A stretch of DNA of 14,006 nt from Ch67 sp964491665 (GTDB lineage: Bacteria > Pseudomonadota > Gammaproteobacteria > Pseudomonadales > Ketobacteraceae): assembly GCA_964491665.1 (NCBI GenBank), contig CAZBII010000123.1:1-14006 (forward strand), given 5' to 3'. The position numbers and the translations under genes were made by a program. The notes below the pieces were generated by a model. The model had not been told where the DNA came from and did no database searches. It saw nothing but the letters and a program-made list of their open reading frames with translations. Every line of letters starts with the position of its first letter. The first letter of the stretch is position 1. This document shows, piece by piece, positions 6,937-13,944 of the stretch.

Positions 6937-7868
6937 ATTTTCAGCAGTTGCGGATTGTTCGCGAAACGGTGCGTCGCAATTTCAATCTGACGGAAGTGGC
7001 CAACACGCTGTACACGTCGCAGTCCGGCGTGTCCAAGCACATCAAGGATCTGGAAGACGAACTGGGTATCGAGTTGTTCGTGCGCAAGGGCAAGCGTCTG
7101 CTGGGCCTGACCGATCCTGGCAAGGAAATGGTGAAAATCGTCGAGCGCATGCTGCTGGACGCTCACAACATCAAGAATCTGGCGGAGCAGTACAGCCAGC
7201 AGGACAGCGGTCAGCTCACCATCGCCACGACGCATACGCAGGCCCGTTATGCACTGCCGAAAGTGGTGACGACATTCAAGAAGCTGTATCCGAAAGTGCA
7301 TCTGAAACTGCATCAGGGCAGCCCGGCGGAAATTGCGCAGATGCTGCTGGATGGCGAAGCGGATATCGGTGTTGCCACTGAAACGCTCGGTGATATTGCC
7401 GAGCTGGCATCATTCCCATATTACAGCTGGCACCACGCTGTGATCGTGCCGGCCGGGCATCCGCTTGAGCATCAGCAACCGCTGACGCTGGAGGCCATTG
7501 CCGAGCATCCCATCATTACCTATCACGAAGGTTTTACCGGTCGCGCCCTGCTGGAAAAAACCTTTCACCAGGCCGGGCTCTTGCCGGATATCGTGATGTC
7601 GGCACTCGATGCAGACGTTATAAAATCCTACGTCGAACTGGGCATGGGGATTGGCATTGTGGCGTCGGTGGCGTTCAACGATCAGCGCGACAGCAATCTG
7701 CGCAAACTCGACTGCTCACATCTGTTTCATGAGGTGTCAACGTTGCTGGCGGTGCGGCGCGGTCATCTGCTGCGGCGCTATGCCTATCACTTCATTGAGC
7801 TGTGCTCGCCGGCATTGACGGAAAGCCGGGTGACCGCCGACGTGATCACCCGGGATGACGATGCCTGA
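6933..7868 (+). CDS. cysB: LysR-type sulfur regulator CysB
   Basis: CysB activates sulfate uptake and cysteine biosynthesis genes; in enterics it responds to N-acetylserine and is antagonised by reduced sulfur. The 311-residue protein has an N-terminal winged HTH (about 3-60; NLTEVANTLYTSQSGVSKHI holds the recognition helix) and a two-lobed effector domain. The sulfate-contact residues of Klebsiella CysB are conserved at identical numbers: Thr100, Thr102 and Gln103 in TTHTQARYALP, Thr149 in VATETL, and Thr202 in FTGR. DADVIKSYVELGMGIGIVAS is also CysB-like. It is slightly shorter than enteric CysB (324) and has the MNFQQLR...RRNFNLTEVA start common in copies linked to cysTWA. The close relative Cbl is possible but less likely as the sole local copy. 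It overlaps cysA by 4 bases and likely regulates this locus and the divergent porin-sbp pair. Confidence 0.92.
   Translation: MNFQQLRIVRETVRRNFNLTEVANTLYTSQSGVSKHIKDLEDELGIELFVRKGKRLLGLTDPGKEMVKIVERMLLDAHNIKNLAEQYSQQDSGQLTIATTHTQARYALPKVVTTFKKLYPKVHLKLHQGSPAEIAQMLLDGEADIGVATETLGDIAELASFPYYSWHHAVIVPAGHPLEHQQPLTLEAIAEHPIITYHEGFTGRALLEKTFHQAGLLPDIVMSALDADVIKSYVELGMGIGIVASVAFNDQRDSNLRKLDCSHLFHEVSTLLAVRRGHLLRRYAYHFIELCSPALTESRVTADVITRDDDA
7826..7853. repeat. Perfect inverted repeat at the 3' end of cysB
   Basis: CCGGGTGA (7826-7833) and TCACCCGG (7846-7853) form a perfect 8-bp stem with a 12-base loop inside the last codons of cysB. The leftward VWA gene ends at 7874, only 5 bases past the cysB stop, so any terminator for either gene must overlap coding sequence. 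No T-run follows on either strand, so this is at best a factor-dependent stop or RNA-stabilising stem. Confidence 0.35.
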
Positions 7869-7873
7869 TTTCC

Positions 7874-9811
7874 TCAAGGGAGTGTCAGGCGGGTGGTTTC
7901 ACCGCCAGTGAGTGTAACAGGCAATTCCTGGTTGCCGGCTTTGACGCGATAGTCTCCCGCCGGCAGCTGCAGTGGTTTTTCGCCGACAACCGACGATGCC
8001 ACTGCCACTCCATCCTTGTTCAGCACCATGAACGGAACCTGCAGTGATTGCGTCAGTGCGCTGGTCAGTGCAGTGGCGTCCTGCGCATCGAAATAGGTGC
8101 CGCCGCCGGCTTCCGCCCAGCGGGAAAACTCCTGTTTCAGTGCGTACTCACCAATGGCAAAGCCGACAATATTGACGCGCACATCCAGACCGGATGCGGC
8201 CAGCTTTTTGATCGCCGCCGCCGGATCACCGTTGCAGGTCTCCTCGCCGTCGGTCAGCAGAATCACCAGCGATTTGCCTTTCACGCCCGCCAGATCCTGC
8301 TGCACCTGGGCCAGCGAATCCGCAATGGGCGTACGCGCAAGATTTTTGGCTTCCAGCTTGTTGATGGTTTGCCGCAGCGTGGCGGTTTGCGCAGGGGAGG
8401 GTGGCAGCAGAAGTTCGGTATCACAGGCATCGGCCTTGCGATGACCGAATACGCGCAGTGCAAATTGGGTCTGCGCCGGTTTCAGCGTGTCCAGCAGATT
8501 TCCCAGCGTAGATTTGGCAATATCGATCCGGCGCTTGCCGTCGAGTTTCTGCAGCATGCTGCCGGACGCATCCAGTACCACCTCCACGGTTTCATAGCGC
8601 GGCGCTGTGCCCTTGTCCTGCGCGGCGGACACTTCCAGCAAACCGGGCGTCGCGGCCGGAGTGACGTGCAATTTCTGCGACGCCAGCGATTGATTCGTCT
8701 GTCCGGTCAGATAATGAATTTCATAGTCGCCGGCTTTTTTCGGCACTTCAATTTCCACGGGATTGCCGCGCGCGGTATAGCTGTAATTCAGATAGGACGC
8801 TGGTTTGCCTGCCACCGTGATGGCCACATAATCCTGCGCATTGTCCGGCCCGGTCCATTGCACCTGAATGAGCGACTGCGCCACGGCCGTCGCCGGCCCC
8901 TGCACAGATGCCTCCACCGCCTGAATCTGCAGCGGCGCCCGTGCCAGCACGCGTTCGGCATTGGCCGTCATGTAACGGATTTCATAGTCACCCGGCTTCT
9001 CCGGCAGCTGCAGTTGCAGTGGATTGCCTTCGCTGACGTAGGTGTACTGATTGTATTGACCATCCCGCGTGCCGGCGGGCACTACGGTAATGTATTCGCG
9101 CTCATTCGCCGGACCGGTCCAGGTGACTGCCAGTTGCTGGCCAATGTTGGCGGGCGATTTGAACTGCACACTGGCCGAAGCGTCCGTCACCGTCAGACTG
9201 GTTTTGCCAATGGTTTTGTAACCCCGTCCTGTGAGATAGCGCAGTTCGTACTGGCCTGCCGTCGCCGGTGCGGTCATGGTCTGCGGTGAACCGTCGCGGG
9301 TGTAGACGTAATCCTCGTAACGGCCTTCTGCCGTGCCAACCGGCACCAGCGTGACGAAATCCTGTGCGTTGTCCGGACCCTGCCATTCCACCTGAAAGGT
9401 CTTGCCTATACCGACGCTGGCAGGTGCCTTCACCGTCGCGGTTACGGGCACAATGTGGAGCGGCTGAGTGGTCAGGGTCGGGTAGGGCGATTCAGCCGCC
9501 AGCCAGCGGATTTCATAGTCGCCAGCTTCAAACGGCGCGAACAGGCTGACGCTGCTGCCCTCGGTGTAGGCGTAATCATTGTATTCGCCGCTGCCTGCAC
9601 CCTTTTTCACAATGGTGACGAACTCGCGCGGATTGGAAACACCATCCAGCCGGATGGTGAGCTGGCTGTCGGCATCAGCCTGGGCCGGCGCCTGGAGTGA
9701 CTGGGCCAACGCGGAGGCATTGAAAGTGGCAAGAACCAGCAACAGCAAACCGCGCACCGGCAGCTTGATCCATTGGCGCAGGGAGGAAAGAGAAATCATG
9801 TGGAATTCCAT
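7874..9811 (-). CDS. Exported VWA-domain protein with four tandem beta-rich repeats
   Basis: The 645-residue protein has a Sec signal peptide (to about residue 36, ALA before QSL). Four tandem repeats of about 84 residues follow (39-121, 125-208, 213-297, 301-383), each with a W.GP.N..(D/E)(F/Y)(V/I)T core and a GDYEIRYLTG-type close. Then comes a von Willebrand factor A domain (about 407-590) and a short beta-rich tail (592-645). The MIDAS metal site is complete: DASGS (Asp414, Ser416, Ser418), Thr494 and Asp521 in LLTDGEET. Cys463 and Cys526 could form a disulfide. It is probably a periplasmic or surface adhesion/interaction protein; the ligand is unknown. GGAGAG lies 10 bases before the ATG at 9811; the next Met (9799) is an alternative start. 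It is divergent from the GH5 gene and convergent with cysB. Confidence 0.85.
   Translation of the reverse strand: MEFHMISLSSLRQWIKLPVRGLLLLVLATFNASALAQSLQAPAQADADSQLTIRLDGVSNPREFVTIVKKGAGSGEYNDYAYTEGSSVSLFAPFEAGDYEIRWLAAESPYPTLTTQPLHIVPVTATVKAPASVGIGKTFQVEWQGPDNAQDFVTLVPVGTAEGRYEDYVYTRDGSPQTMTAPATAGQYELRYLTGRGYKTIGKTSLTVTDASASVQFKSPANIGQQLAVTWTGPANEREYITVVPAGTRDGQYNQYTYVSEGNPLQLQLPEKPGDYEIRYMTANAERVLARAPLQIQAVEASVQGPATAVAQSLIQVQWTGPDNAQDYVAITVAGKPASYLNYSYTARGNPVEIEVPKKAGDYEIHYLTGQTNQSLASQKLHVTPAATPGLLEVSAAQDKGTAPRYETVEVVLDASGSMLQKLDGKRRIDIAKSTLGNLLDTLKPAQTQFALRVFGHRKADACDTELLLPPSPAQTATLRQTINKLEAKNLARTPIADSLAQVQQDLAGVKGKSLVILLTDGEETCNGDPAAAIKKLAASGLDVRVNIVGFAIGEYALKQEFSRWAEAGGGTYFDAQDATALTSALTQSLQVPFMVLNKDGVAVASSVVGEKPLQLPAGDYRVKAGNQELPVTLTGGETTRLTLP
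8663..9697 (-). repeat. Four in-frame tandem protein repeats (about 84 aa each)
   Basis: The repeat units lie at 9449-9697, 9188-9439, 8921-9175 and 8663-8911 in reading order. Shared positions include the (V/I)xWxGPxNxxDY start (the first unit is the most divergent, LDGVSNPREF), a central (D/N/Q)Y.Y(T/V) and the GDYE(I)xYLTG end. The units are related at protein level but have diverged at DNA level, indicating old duplications, not recent slippage. They are probably Ig-like or similar beta-sandwich modules; no exact family is assigned. Confidence 0.8.
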
Positions 9812-9852
9812 GGCGTTGACGCTCTCCAGAAAGCGGGAGCCGCAATTCTGTC

Positions 9853-9881
9853 ACGCACAATTTCACGCTGACAACGCACAA
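9853..9881. repeat. Direct repeat ACGCACAA, two helical turns apart
   Basis: ACGCACAA occurs at 9853-9860 and 9874-9881, a period of 21 bp. It lies in the region between the divergent VWA and GH5 genes, 42-70 bp upstream of the VWA start. It may be a pair of same-face binding half-sites; the regulator is unknown and chance is possible. Confidence 0.25.
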
Positions 9882-9907
9882 ACCTGTACCACAGCCGGTT
9901 TTGTGTA

Positions 9908-9936
9908 TTAATGCGGATTCTGAAATCTGGTATGGT
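9908..9936 (+). promoter_or_regulatory. Possible extended -10 promoter for the GH5 gene
   Basis: TGG followed by TATGGT (9931-9936) makes an extended -10 element. A weak -35 match TTAATG (9908-9913) stands 17 bp upstream. Transcription would begin about 35 bases before the GH5 start codon. Supported only by motif match. Confidence 0.35.
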
Positions 9937-9976
9937 TCCTTCTCCGGGATAACAAAAACAAAAAATGGAGCCTTCC

Positions 9977-11482
9977 ATGCACCCCGTATCGTTCAGGCTA
10001 CGCCGCCCGATTTCCCTCGCCATATTGCCCGTATTTCTGCTGGCCTTGACGTTGGCGGCGTCACTGGCATCTGCCCAGACCATCCGCATCCAGGGCCAGC
10101 ATTTCGTCAATGAAAACGGCGCCAAGATCATCTTCCGCGGCTACAACATCCAGGCCAAGGCGCCCCCGTTCCAGCCCATCCAGTCCGGCGATGAGCTCGA
10201 TATTCTTTACGACATGGGTGCCAACCTGATCCGCCTCAACTTCGTCTGGGAAGCGGCGGAACCGGAACCCGGCTTCTACAATCCTGACTATTTCGACTAT
10301 TACGACCGCGTCATCCACTGGGCCTGGGAGCGCGGCATGCACGTGCTGATCGACTTCCACAACAACGCCTTTTCCCGCTACGCCGCCAAAGGTTGTGGCA
10401 GCGGTTTTCCATATTGGGCGCTGTCACCGGACGTGACTCCCGCCGAACCCCGCACCGACGCCGGCTGCATCTTCAGTTCCGCCATGATGCAGGCCATGCT
10501 CAGCGCCGATAACGCCCGCAACTGGAACGATTTCATGACCGACCGTTACGGCGTGCGCACCCGCTTTTTTGCACTCACCCGCGTGCTGGCAGAAAAATAT
10601 TCCGGTCATCCCGCCGTGATCGGCTTCGATCTGAACGAACCGATGGTGTTCAAGCCGGTCCTGCAATACGACTCGACGCTGGCCAATGAATTTTTCAATG
10701 CCTGGCAGCAGCACATCCACGGCATCAACCCGCGCTTCATCACTTTCTTCGGCGACAGCCCGTTCCAGTTCATCTTCATCAACCAGCCGCCGCATCTCGA
10801 CATTCCACCCACCGGCAACGTGTCGTTCGACGCGCATTTTTACGAGCCCGGCGCCAGCGGTTTCGGCCGCCCCTTGTTTGGCACCGCCAACAGCATCAAC
10901 GCCATCGTCGCCACGCGAAAAAAATATGACATCCCCGTGCTGGTGGGAGAATTCGGCGCCAACCTGAAAGGCAGCCACAACCGCTATTTCCAGTACCAGA
11001 TGGATCAGGTGCTGCGTCAGTTTGATCGCGAACTGCTGTCGTCCGCGCGCTGGAACTACACGCCGCACTGGAATCCGCAGCAGAAGGACCATTTCCACGA
11101 CGAGGATTTCAGCTGCTTCGATGACAATAAAAATATTCGTGAAAGTTGCGCACCCCGCGCCAGCCTGCAACAGCTAAGCGGCGACCTGATCAGCATCGAT
11201 TTTCAGCACAGGGGTGAGGCGCGCCTGCTCATCCCGCTGCTGCCGCAACTGAGCGACCGCCTGCAATACCGCGAAACCCGTCTCGATCTGCGCTGGCAGC
11301 ATCAGCCGGAGCAGGGCGCCACCCGCGTGTTTGCCTCCCGCGCATTGTTGTTTGGCGCCGCAGACGTGATTATCGAAACCGAAGGCGATGACCTGCATTG
11401 CGCCTACGACGCCGATGAGCGCTACATCGACTGCACCAGCGCTACTCTGGGGGAAAAGCATCTGCTGGTTTATTCCCGCTAG
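9977..11482 (+). CDS. Secreted GH5 glycosidase, endoglycoceramidase-like
   Basis: The 501-residue protein is an exported retaining beta-glycosidase of family GH5. A Sec signal peptide (to about residue 33, LASA before QTI) is followed by a TIM barrel: FRGYNIQAK, GANLIRLNFVWEAAEP, VLIDFHNNAFSRY, FDLNEPM with acid/base Glu221, HFYEPG, and VLVGEFGAN with nucleophile Glu325. A C-terminal beta-rich domain of about 100 residues follows, as in endoglycoceramidases. Six cysteines (140, 164, 380, 391, 475, 486) suit disulfides in the periplasm or outside. The start at 9977 is preferred over 9965 because GGAG lies 6 bases before it. The VW..AEP and GEFG motifs point to endoglycoceramidase relatives acting on glycolipid glycans, but a cellulase-type substrate is possible. 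The neighbours do not reveal the substrate. Confidence 0.85.
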   Translation: MHPVSFRLRRPISLAILPVFLLALTLAASLASAQTIRIQGQHFVNENGAKIIFRGYNIQAKAPPFQPIQSGDELDILYDMGANLIRLNFVWEAAEPEPGFYNPDYFDYYDRVIHWAWERGMHVLIDFHNNAFSRYAAKGCGSGFPYWALSPDVTPAEPRTDAGCIFSSAMMQAMLSADNARNWNDFMTDRYGVRTRFFALTRVLAEKYSGHPAVIGFDLNEPMVFKPVLQYDSTLANEFFNAWQQHIHGINPRFITFFGDSPFQFIFINQPPHLDIPPTGNVSFDAHFYEPGASGFGRPLFGTANSINAIVATRKKYDIPVLVGEFGANLKGSHNRYFQYQMDQVLRQFDRELLSSARWNYTPHWNPQQKDHFHDEDFSCFDDNKNIRESCAPRASLQQLSGDLISIDFQHRGEARLLIPLLPQLSDRLQYRETRLDLRWQHQPEQGATRVFASRALLFGAADVIIETEGDDLHCAYDADERYIDCTSATLGEKHLLVYSR

Positions 11483-11643
11483 TCATCCCGCAGCATACAG
11501 CGCAATGGTGCAAGCCACAGTTGCTGTGTCCGCTCCGGCCGGGTCCGCGCCTGGTCTGACGGTCGCTGCGCTGTCTGCCACGGTCTGCGGTGCCGGTTCC
11601 GCCGCCCCGAAAAACAACGATGAAACCCGCTCCCGCACCGATA

Positions 11644-11649
11644 TATAAT
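11644..11649 (+). promoter_or_regulatory. gltX: Consensus -10 element upstream of gltX
   Basis: TATAAT stands 34 bases before the gltX ATG, in the 201-bp gap after the GH5 gene. The -35 region (about 11621-11626, TGAAAC) matches poorly. The rest of the gap (11483-11643) is GC-rich, with only a small CACAG/CTGTG stem (about 11516-11528) and no convincing terminator or gene. Confidence 0.45.
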
Positions 11650-11683
11650 GGCCGACTTTCATTTTCCGGACAGGATTCTTCCC

Positions 11684-13189
11684 ATGACAGTCAGAACCCG
11701 CGTCGCCCCATCCCCGACCGGCGATCCCCACGTTGGCACCGCCTACATCGCCCTGTTCAACCGGGTATTCGCCCACCAGCACGGCGGCCAGTTCATCCTG
11801 CGGATCGAAGACACCGACCAGGTGCGCAGCACCCCGGAATCCGAGGCCATGATCCTCGACTCCCTGCGCTGGATGGGCCTGACCTGGGACGAAGGCCCCG
11901 ACGTCGGCGGCCCCCACGGACCCTATCGCCAGAGCGAACGCTCCGAAATCTACCGCAAACACGCCGACCTGCTGGTGGAATCGGGACACGCCTTCCACTG
12001 CTACCGCACACCCGAAGAACTCGATGCCCTGCGCCAGCAGAAAATCGAATCCGGCAACCAGACCGCACTCAAACCGTCCGAACTGGCCCTGCCGGCCGAC
12101 GAAGTGGCCCGTCGCAAAGCTGCCGGCGCCCCCTACGTCATCCGCATGATGGTGCCGGAAGAGGGCAAGTGCCCCATCGACGACATGCTGCGCGGCGTGA
12201 TCGAACTGGACTGGGCGCAGGTCGACGCACAGGTACTGATGAAATCCGACGGCATGCCCACCTACCACCTGGCCAACGTGGTGGACGACCACCTGATGCA
12301 GATTACCCACGTCCTGCGTGGCGAGGAGTGGATCAACTCCGCCCCCAAACACAAACTGCTGTACCAGTACTTCGGCTGGGAAATGCCGAAACTCTGTCAC
12401 ATGCCCCTGCTGCGCAACCCGGACAAGAGCAAACTCAGCAAGCGCAAGAATCCCACCAGCATCAACTATTACCGCCGCATGGGCTTCCTGCCCGAGGCCC
12501 TGGTCAACTACCTCGGTCGCATGGGCTGGTCCATGCCGGATGAGCGGGAGAAATTCTCCCTGCAGGAAATGCAGGCCCACTTCGACCTGATGCGCGTCTC
12601 CCTCGGCGGCCCGGTGTTCGACATCGCCAAACTCAGCTGGCTCAACGGTCTGTGGATTCGCGAATCCCTCACAGTCGAACAGCTGGCGCAAAAATTCCAG
12701 GAATGGGCGTTCAACGAATCCTACTTGACCCAGATCCTGCCCCTGATCCAGAAGCGGCTGGAAGTGCTGTCGGACGTCGTGAAACTGGCCGACTTCTTCG
12801 TCGCTGGCCAGGTGGATGTGAGCGCCGCCGACCTGCAGACCGGCAAACTCGAACCCGACCAGACCCGCAAGATCCTGCAATATAGCCTGTGGCGCTTCGA
12901 AGAACAGCGCAGCTGGACCCGCGACGCCATCAGCAACGCCTTGAGCGCTCTGGCCACCAGCATGGGCATCAAGCTGAAGGACTTCATGCTGCCCCTGTTC
13001 GTCGCCGTCTCCGGCCGCCAGTCCGCTCCGTCCATCATGGATGCCATGGCCATCATCGGCTCCGACATGACGCGGGCCCGTCTGCGCCATGCCCTTGATT
13101 TGCTTGGCGGACCCAGTAAAAAGGAGACGAAGGAGTGGGAAAAGGAATATCGCGCATTTAATCAAAAGAACGAGCCGGAAAACTGTTGA
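11684..13189 (+). CDS. gltX: Glutamyl-tRNA synthetase
   Basis: This class I aminoacyl-tRNA synthetase charges tRNA-Glu with glutamate. The 501-residue length is typical. The Rossmann fold opens with RVAPSPTGDPHVGTAY (HIGH-type motif HVGT at 16-19), followed by FILRIEDTD, GPYRQSER, the GluRS block TYHLANVVDDHLM, ITHVLRGEEW, and the KMSKS-type motif KLSKR (250-254). The alpha-helical anticodon-binding half follows and ends with LLGGPSKKETKEWEK. The start at 11684 (MTVRTR) has AGGA 8 bases upstream; an in-frame ATG at 11648 lies within the predicted -10 region and is not used. The zinc-ligand cysteines seen near residues 98-127 in E. coli-type GluRS are absent here (only Cys106). tRNA-Glu, its substrate, is encoded 200 bases downstream. 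Confidence 0.97.
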   Translation: MTVRTRVAPSPTGDPHVGTAYIALFNRVFAHQHGGQFILRIEDTDQVRSTPESEAMILDSLRWMGLTWDEGPDVGGPHGPYRQSERSEIYRKHADLLVESGHAFHCYRTPEELDALRQQKIESGNQTALKPSELALPADEVARRKAAGAPYVIRMMVPEEGKCPIDDMLRGVIELDWAQVDAQVLMKSDGMPTYHLANVVDDHLMQITHVLRGEEWINSAPKHKLLYQYFGWEMPKLCHMPLLRNPDKSKLSKRKNPTSINYYRRMGFLPEALVNYLGRMGWSMPDEREKFSLQEMQAHFDLMRVSLGGPVFDIAKLSWLNGLWIRESLTVEQLAQKFQEWAFNESYLTQILPLIQKRLEVLSDVVKLADFFVAGQVDVSAADLQTGKLEPDQTRKILQYSLWRFEEQRSWTRDAISNALSALATSMGIKLKDFMLPLFVAVSGRQSAPSIMDAMAIIGSDMTRARLRHALDLLGGPSKKETKEWEKEYRAFNQKNEPENC

Positions 13190-13214
13190 CAGCCTCCGGC
13201 TTAGTCCATAAAAT
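13186..13214 (+). promoter_or_regulatory. Near-consensus sigma-70 promoter of the tRNA-Ala/tRNA-Glu operon
   Basis: A perfect -35 TTGACA (13186-13191), a 17-bp spacer and -10 TAAAAT (13209-13214) precede the tRNAs. The -35 hexamer contains the TGA stop codon of gltX (13187-13189), so the promoter is built into the gene end. Transcription would begin near 13221, giving a leader of about 75 bases before tRNA-Ala. Confidence 0.8.
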
Positions 13215-13241
13215 TCGCAACCTCTTGAGGCTGATCTTCAA

Positions 13242-13271
13242 GTTTTCAACAAGCAAAACCTCATTGAAAAC
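13242..13271 (+). repeat. Inverted repeat in the tRNA leader
   Basis: GTTTTCAA (13242-13249) and TTGAAAAC (13264-13271) form a perfect 8-bp stem with a 14-base loop, 24 bases before tRNA-Ala. It may guide processing of the precursor or simply structure the leader. It is AT-rich and not followed by a T-run, so it is not a terminator. Confidence 0.4.
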
Positions 13272-13295
13272 AGAAGGTTGGCCCAAATCCAGATT

Positions 13296-13371
<76 letters not shown>

Positions 13372-13389
13372 ATCTGAAACATCCTCAGC

Positions 13390-13465
13390 GTCCCCTTCGT
13401 CTAGTGGCCTAGGACACTGCCCTTTCACGGCGGTAACAGGGGTTCGAACCCCCTAGGGGACGCCA
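13390..13465 (+). tRNA. tRNA-Glu (anticodon TTC)
   Basis: The 76-base cloverleaf has acceptor arms GTCCCCT and AGGGGAC, anticodon stem CTGCC/GGCGG with loop CTTTCAC (anticodon TTC), T-arm GGGGGTTCGAACCCCC-like, discriminator G and an encoded CCA (13463-13465). It lies 18 bases after tRNA-Ala. A pyrimidine-rich stretch (about 13466-13494) follows, but no classical terminator hairpin. Confidence 0.97.
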
Positions 13466-13497
13466 CTTTTCTTTCTCCTCTTTATTTTCATTTGTCC

Positions 13498-13539
13498 ATT
13501 TCCTGTCTGATACAAGGGCATCGTATCTTCACAGGAGAT
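13498..13539 (+). promoter_or_regulatory. Interrupted inverted repeat that covers the ribosome binding site of the next gene
   Basis: An outer 9-bp stem pairs 13498-13506 (ATTTCCTGT) with 13531-13539 (ACAGGAGAT), including one G-U. An inner 5-bp stem pairs GATAC (13509-13513) with GTATC (13523-13527) around a 9-base loop. The AGGAG Shine-Dalgarno (13533-13537) is entirely within the outer stem. In RNA this could hold the site closed, for example during read-through from the tRNAs. In DNA it could instead be an operator. Confidence 0.5.
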
Positions 13540-13543
13540 TCAC

Positions 13544-13894
13544 ATGGACGTCATCAAGACCCTTAAACCTGGCGATAGTGGCACTAAGCGGCTGTCAGCG
13601 CGCTACGGCGACCGCCTTGTCTGCGTCCGCTACCGGAAAGACGAAGCACTGAACCGGCGCTATACCACTATTGAACTTATAGTGGACGAAGGGCCTATCG
13701 AACAGAATAAGCTGTACCGGCTGGCGCCTGAGGAGCGGGCGTTAATGGTGAATGTGTTTATTGCCTGCGGCGACGTTGAAGCGCGGCGCAAGGTGATCGA
13801 GGCCGGCGGGATCTATCTTCCGGATCGCAAACTGTGGGCCGTTCCGCTGGGGAAAGTGGTCAAGCTGGGGCTTGTTGACCGTATTAGGCAATAG
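13544..13894 (+). CDS. Small conserved-looking hypothetical protein (116 aa)
   Basis: I do not assign a family. The protein is soluble, with no signal peptide or membrane segment. It begins MDVIKTLKPGDSGTKRLSAR, has an arginine-rich beta-like segment (DRLVCVRYRKDEALNRRYTT followed by IELIVDEGP) and a C-terminal part (CGDVEARRKVIEAGGIYLPD, then WAVPLGKVVKLGLVDRI). The start is supported by AGGAG 6 bases upstream of the ATG. I have an impression of similar small proteins in accessory regions of proteobacteria, but cannot confirm this. Its position straight after a tRNA-Glu gene, a frequent integration site, allows an integrated-element edge, but no integrase or att repeat is seen. The Shine-Dalgarno lies in a long inverted repeat. 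Reality of the gene is likely; function is unknown. Confidence 0.75.
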   Translation: MDVIKTLKPGDSGTKRLSARYGDRLVCVRYRKDEALNRRYTTIELIVDEGPIEQNKLYRLAPEERALMVNVFIACGDVEARRKVIEAGGIYLPDRKLWAVPLGKVVKLGLVDRIRQ

Positions 13895-13944
13895 CGGCAG
13901 GGTTGGTACTTTTACGCTTTTTTGGGGAACCTAAAGCCCCTAGA

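Noticed and set aside
8048..9289. 413-codon plus-strand open frame
   Set aside because: It is antisense to the repeat/VWA gene and has no supporting start site or family.
11483..13165. 560-codon minus-strand open frame
   Set aside because: It is antisense to gltX; the composition is that of a shadow frame and gltX is unmistakable.
13909..13942. T-run with GGGG/CCCC arms as a terminator of the 116-aa gene
   Set aside because: The T-run comes before the small stem on the plus strand, and A-run follows on the minus strand, so neither direction has terminator order.
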